This document shows positions 7,278-8,587 of a stretch of DNA of 8,587 bases, in pieces (the stretch's first letter is position 1; each line of letters begins with the position of its first letter). The position numbers and the translations under genes were made by a program. The notes below the pieces were generated by a model. It did not search any database. It was not told where the DNA came from and was given only the letters and a program-made list of their open reading frames with translations. The stretch is from CBIFWW01 sp966186435 (lineage in GTDB: Bacteria; Pseudomonadota; Gammaproteobacteria; Enterobacterales; Enterobacteriaceae): the NCBI GenBank assembly GCA_966186435.1, contig CBIFWW010000139.1, positions 1-8,587 on the forward strand, given 5' to 3'.

Positions 7278-7283
7278 CTCCCT
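7278..7283 (-). promoter_or_regulatory. Shine-Dalgarno site that fixes the malK start
   Basis: Read leftward, AGGGAG sits 6 nt before the ATG at 7271. The upstream in-frame GTG (7286) has no such site, since this Shine-Dalgarno sequence would fall inside its coding region. Confidence 0.75.
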
Positions 7284-7292
7284 CACTAACCG

Positions 7293-7310
7293 ACCCGCTA
7301 ATTAGCAGGT
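7293..7310 (-). other. Hairpin in the malK 5' leader
   Basis: A perfect 10-bp palindrome GCTAATTAGC (7297-7306) is flanked by ACC and GGT. In the leftward transcript the one non-matching pair becomes U-G, so a 7-bp stem ACCUGCU/AGCGGGU forms around an AAUU loop. It lies between the predicted malK transcript start and the Shine-Dalgarno site. No function is known to me. Confidence 0.5.
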
Positions 7311-7327
7311 GAAACAAGATATTTCCG

Positions 7328-7333
7328 ACTATG
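7328..7333 (-). promoter_or_regulatory. Candidate malK promoter -10 element
   Basis: Read leftward, the hexamer is CATAGT, four of six matches to TATAAT. It implies a start near 7321, which places the centre of the leftward MalT box (7354-7363) about 37 bp upstream, the position expected for a proximal MalT box at a promoter without a -35 element. TATACC a few bases upstream is an alternative. Confidence 0.4.
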
Positions 7334-7353
7334 AGGTATAACTACAGGGTGTA

Positions 7354-7363
7354 AATCCTCCGC
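7354..7363 (-). promoter_or_regulatory. Candidate promoter-proximal MalT box for malK
   Basis: Read leftward, GCGGAGGATT matches 7 of 10 positions of the MalT box GGGGA(T/G)GAGG, including the intact core GGA(T/G)GA. It points in the direction of malK transcription. The match is weak at the 3' end. Confidence 0.5.
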
Positions 7364-7379
7364 CCTTCGGTTTTTGATG

Positions 7380-7389
7380 GGGGAGGAGC
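7380..7389 (+). promoter_or_regulatory. MalT box upstream of malK
   Basis: GGGGAGGAGC matches 9 of 10 positions of GGGGA(T/G)GAGG. It forms a direct repeat with the box on its right (GGGAGGA recurs with a 10-bp period). A 3-bp-shifted register, 7383-7392, still matches 7 of 10. Confidence 0.75.
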
Positions 7390-7392
7390 CGG

Positions 7393-7402
7393 GAGGATGA
7401 GG
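7393..7402 (+). promoter_or_regulatory. MalT box upstream of malK, with overlapping alternative register
   Basis: GAGGATGAGG matches 9 of 10 positions of the MalT consensus. The register 3 bp to the left, CGGGAGGATG at 7390-7399, matches 8 of 10 and is exactly 10 bp from the neighbouring box. Two overlapping registers offset by 3 bp are the hallmark of E. coli malKp, where CRP shifts MalT between them. Confidence 0.75.
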
Positions 7403-7409
7403 CCGGAAT

Positions 7410-7429
7410 AACTGCAACCGGTTTCAGTT
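7410..7429. promoter_or_regulatory. LacI/GalR-family operator-like palindrome
   Basis: This 20-bp segment is an inverted repeat with only one mismatched pair (18 of 20 positions), centred on CCGG. Its core TGCAACCGGTTTCA (7413-7426) has the central CG and flanking AA/TT of LacI-family operators, and differs at one base from TGAAACCGGTTTCA, the sequence I recall for E. coli AscG. It lies between the malK MalT boxes and the CRP sites. The regulator is unknown and there is no regulator gene in the window. Confidence 0.5.
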
Positions 7430-7441
7430 TGAATAACAGAA

Positions 7442-7463
7442 TTTCGTGATCATTGATGGATAT
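7442..7463. promoter_or_regulatory. Candidate CRP site (malK-side)
   Basis: One good half-site, CGTGA (7445-7449), is followed by a poor right half (ATGGA). It is supported mainly by position: 34 bp separate it from the next CRP-like site, the same spacing I recall in E. coli, with a conserved GAATTTCGTGAT flank. Confidence 0.45.
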
Positions 7464-7475
7464 TTGAAGCCGTGA

Positions 7476-7497
7476 ATATGTGCGCTATCGCACATAA
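7476..7497. promoter_or_regulatory. Candidate CRP site (central), perfect palindrome
   Basis: TATGTGCG (7477-7484) and CGCACATA (7489-7496) are perfect inverted arms around CTAT. This is TGTGC-N6-GCACA, differing from the CRP consensus TGTGA-N6-TCACA by one symmetric change per half-site. Confidence 0.6.
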
Positions 7498-7504
7498 CTC
7501 CAGT

Positions 7505-7526
7505 AAATGATAACCAGATCACGCCC
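7505..7526. promoter_or_regulatory. Candidate CRP site (malE-side)
   Basis: AAATG and AGATCAC fit the consensus AAATGTGATCTAGATCACATTT, with a strong right half (GATCACG) and a degenerate left half (TGATA). It lies 29 bp from the central site and just upstream of the malE MalT boxes. Confidence 0.6.
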
Positions 7527-7535
7527 TTAGTAGGT

Positions 7536-7545
7536 GGGGCGTAGG
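7536..7545 (+). promoter_or_regulatory. MalT box, distal, for malE
   Basis: GGGGCGTAGG matches 8 of 10 positions of GGGGA(T/G)GAGG and points toward malE. The surrounding GGTGGGGCGTAGG is, as I recall it, identical in the E. coli malE promoter. Confidence 0.7.
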
Positions 7546-7551
7546 CGCAAG

Positions 7552-7561
7552 GAGGATGAGA
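7552..7561 (+). promoter_or_regulatory. MalT box, proximal, for malE
   Basis: GAGGATGAGA matches 8 of 10 positions, with the core GGATGA intact. It is a direct repeat 16 bp from the distal box and points toward malE. Confidence 0.75.
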
Positions 7562-7570
7562 AGCACTTGT

Positions 7571-7576
7571 CATAGC
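7571..7576 (+). promoter_or_regulatory. Weak candidate malE -10 element
   Basis: CATAGC matches TATAAT at only three positions but is preceded by TGT, an extended -10-like TGn. No clear TATAAT or -35 is present, as expected of an activator-dependent promoter. A start further right, near 7594, is also possible from the MalT-box distance, so the promoter position is unresolved. Confidence 0.25.
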
Positions 7577-7619
7577 AGCAGACTGGTGGTTGTAAGCCAT
7601 TCACTTTTTTTTCACAAAA

Positions 7620-7650
7620 ACCCAACGACTCCAGGCAGGAGGCGATGGGT
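7620..7650 (+). other. Long stem-loop in the malE leader
   Basis: The two arms pair with 11 bp, interrupted by two single mismatches: ACCCA, then CG, then CTCC on the left pair with GGAG, CG and TGGGT on the right, around the loop AGGCA. No U-tract follows, so it is not a terminator. It encloses a strong AGGAGG (7637-7642) and an in-frame ATG (7645), leaving the true malE start region outside. Confidence 0.6.
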
Positions 7651-7664
7651 CGGCATATCACCAA

Positions 7665-7669
7665 AAGGA
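7665..7669 (+). promoter_or_regulatory. Shine-Dalgarno site that fixes the malE start
   Basis: AAGGA is followed by 8 nt and the ATG at 7678. It would abut the alternative in-frame ATG at 7669 directly, so it supports 7678 as the start. Confidence 0.75.
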
Positions 7670-7677
7670 TGGGACTC

Positions 7678-8587
7678 ATGAACATAAAGACCGGCGCACG
7701 CGTCCTCGCACTGTCAGCACTGACAACGATGATGTTCTCCGCCTCCGCACTCGCCAAAATTGAAGAAGGTAAGCTGGTTATCTGGATCAACGGCGACAAG
7801 GGCTACAACGGCCTTGCTGAAGTAGGTAAAAAGTTCGAGAAAGACACCGGGATTAAAGTCACCATTGAGCACCCGGATAAGCTGGAAGAGAAATATCCGC
7901 AGGTTGCCGCCACCGGCGATGGCCCGGACATTATTTTCTGGGCCCATGACCGTTTTGGTGGCTATGCGCAATCCGGCCTGCTGGCGGAAGTCACCCCAGA
8001 CAAAGCCTTCCAGGACAAGCTCTATCCCTTCACCTGGGACGCCGTGCGTTATAACGGCAAGCTGATTGCTTACCCAATCGCCGTTGAAGCCTTGTCGCTG
8101 ATTTACAACAAAGACCTGGTGAAGACCCCGCCGAAAACCTGGGAAGAGATCCCGGCGCTGGATAAAGAACTGAAGGCCAAAGGCAAGAGCGCGTTGATGT
8201 TCAACCTGCAAGAGCCGTACTTCACCTGGCCGCTGATTGCTGCTGACGGTGGCTATGCTTTCAAGTTTGAAAACGGCAAATATGACGTTAAGAACGTAGG
8301 CGTAGATAACGCCGGGGCCAAAGCCGGTTTAGGCTTCCTGGTAGACATGATCAAAAACAAGCACATGAATGCGGATACCGATTATTCCATCGCTGAAGCC
8401 GCCTTTAACAAAGGCGAAACCGCGATGACCATTAACGGCCCGTGGTCATGGACCAATATCGACAAGAGCAAAGTCAATTACGGCGTTGCCCAGTTGCCAA
8501 CCTTTAAAGGTAAAGCGTCCAAGCCATTCGTGGGCGTGCTGAGTGCCGGTATCAACGCCGCCAGCCCGAACAAAGAGCTGGCGAAAG
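7678..8587 (+). CDS. malE: Maltose/maltodextrin-binding protein MalE (3'-truncated by window)
   Basis: MalE is the periplasmic receptor that binds maltose or maltodextrins and delivers them to MalFGK2. The frame is open to the right edge with no stop, giving 303 of an expected ~396 residues. The signal peptide MNIKTGARVLAL...ASALA (1-26) is followed by mature KIEEGKLVIWINGDKGYNGL. Ligand-binding residues seen in mature numbering are Asp14, Lys15, Trp62, Asp65, Arg66, Glu111, Glu153, Pro154, Tyr155 and Trp230; Trp340 is beyond the edge. Similarity to E. coli MBP is very high and no disruption is visible. The gene is divergent from malK, driven by the MalT/CRP region, and is expected to be followed by malF and malG off-window. 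Two further in-frame ATGs lie upstream (7669, 7645) but are less well placed for ribosomes. Confidence 0.97.
   Translation, partial: MNIKTGARVLALSALTTMMFSASALAKIEEGKLVIWINGDKGYNGLAEVGKKFEKDTGIKVTIEHPDKLEEKYPQVAATGDGPDIIFWAHDRFGGYAQSGLLAEVTPDKAFQDKLYPFTWDAVRYNGKLIAYPIAVEALSLIYNKDLVKTPPKTWEEIPALDKELKAKGKSALMFNLQEPYFTWPLIAADGGYAFKFENGKYDVKNVGVDNAGAKAGLGFLVDMIKNKHMNADTDYSIAEAAFNKGETAMTINGPWSWTNIDKSKVNYGVAQLPTFKGKASKPFVGVLSAGINAASPNKELAK

Larger units (their letters stand above)
7272..7677. promoter_or_regulatory. Divergent malK/malE control region
   Basis: This 406-bp gap has no gene. From left to right it holds the malK leader with a hairpin, a malK -10 candidate, MalT boxes for malK, a LacI-family-type palindrome, three CRP-like sites, MalT boxes for malE, and a malE leader with a large stem-loop. 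The order and spacing agree with the E. coli malEp/malKp switch as I recall it, in which CRP and MalT build one nucleoprotein complex serving both promoters. Confidence 0.9.

Noticed and set aside
7272..7286. malK start at GTG 7286
   Set aside because: The added MREKG is made from the Shine-Dalgarno region itself, and the family starts at MASVQL.
7714..8211. 165-residue open frame on the minus strand opposite malE
   Set aside because: malE on the plus strand is certain from signal peptide and ligand-binding residues; the minus frame is a shadow of it.
1..8587. Mobile element, CRISPR array, tRNA, riboswitch or novel gene cluster
   Set aside because: No transposase, terminal repeats, regularly spaced repeats, cloverleaf or aptamer-like structure was found; all gene-length regions are assigned to conserved housekeeping or maltose genes.

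Overview
The window is a conserved chromosomal segment from a member of the Enterobacterales. Gene order, protein lengths and motifs match the plsB-ubiA-ubiC-malM-lamB-malK/malE region known from Escherichia coli. Protein differences and the fairly GC-rich sequence suggest a Serratia-like (Yersiniaceae) host. That placement is from memory, not from a search.

Layout. Left end: plsB (glycerol-3-phosphate acyltransferase) runs rightward and lacks its first ~122 codons because the window starts inside it. It converges on the leftward ubiC-ubiA pair (first two steps of the ubiquinone head-group pathway), and a perfect palindromic terminator lies between them. Upstream of ubiC is a terminator with a UUCG tetraloop that ends the leftward malK-lamB-malM operon (transport ATPase, maltoporin, periplasmic accessory protein). 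To the right is a 406-bp divergent control region, then malE (maltose-binding protein) running rightward. malE is cut by the window end after 303 codons.

Function. LamB admits maltose and maltodextrins through the outer membrane, MalE captures them in the periplasm, and MalK powers the inner-membrane MalFG channel, whose genes are expected just beyond the right edge. MalM is a periplasmic protein of unclear role. The malK/malE control region has recognisable MalT boxes on both sides and a row of three CRP-like sites in the middle, so the classical cAMP-CRP/MalT divergent switch appears conserved.

Novelty. I see no undescribed gene system, mobile element, CRISPR array or RNA gene. All genes are familiar and intact apart from window truncation. 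The points worth a second look are regulatory or fine-scale: a near-perfect LacI/GalR-family operator-like palindrome (7410-7429) between the malK MalT boxes and the CRP sites; overlapping MalT-box registers 3 bp apart; a long stem-loop in the malE leader that would bury a strong but badly placed Shine-Dalgarno sequence and an upstream in-frame ATG; tandem hairpins without a U-tract between lamB and malM; an expanded Ala/Pro linker in MalM; and remodelled LamB surface loops. Comparisons with E. coli are from recall, not alignment.
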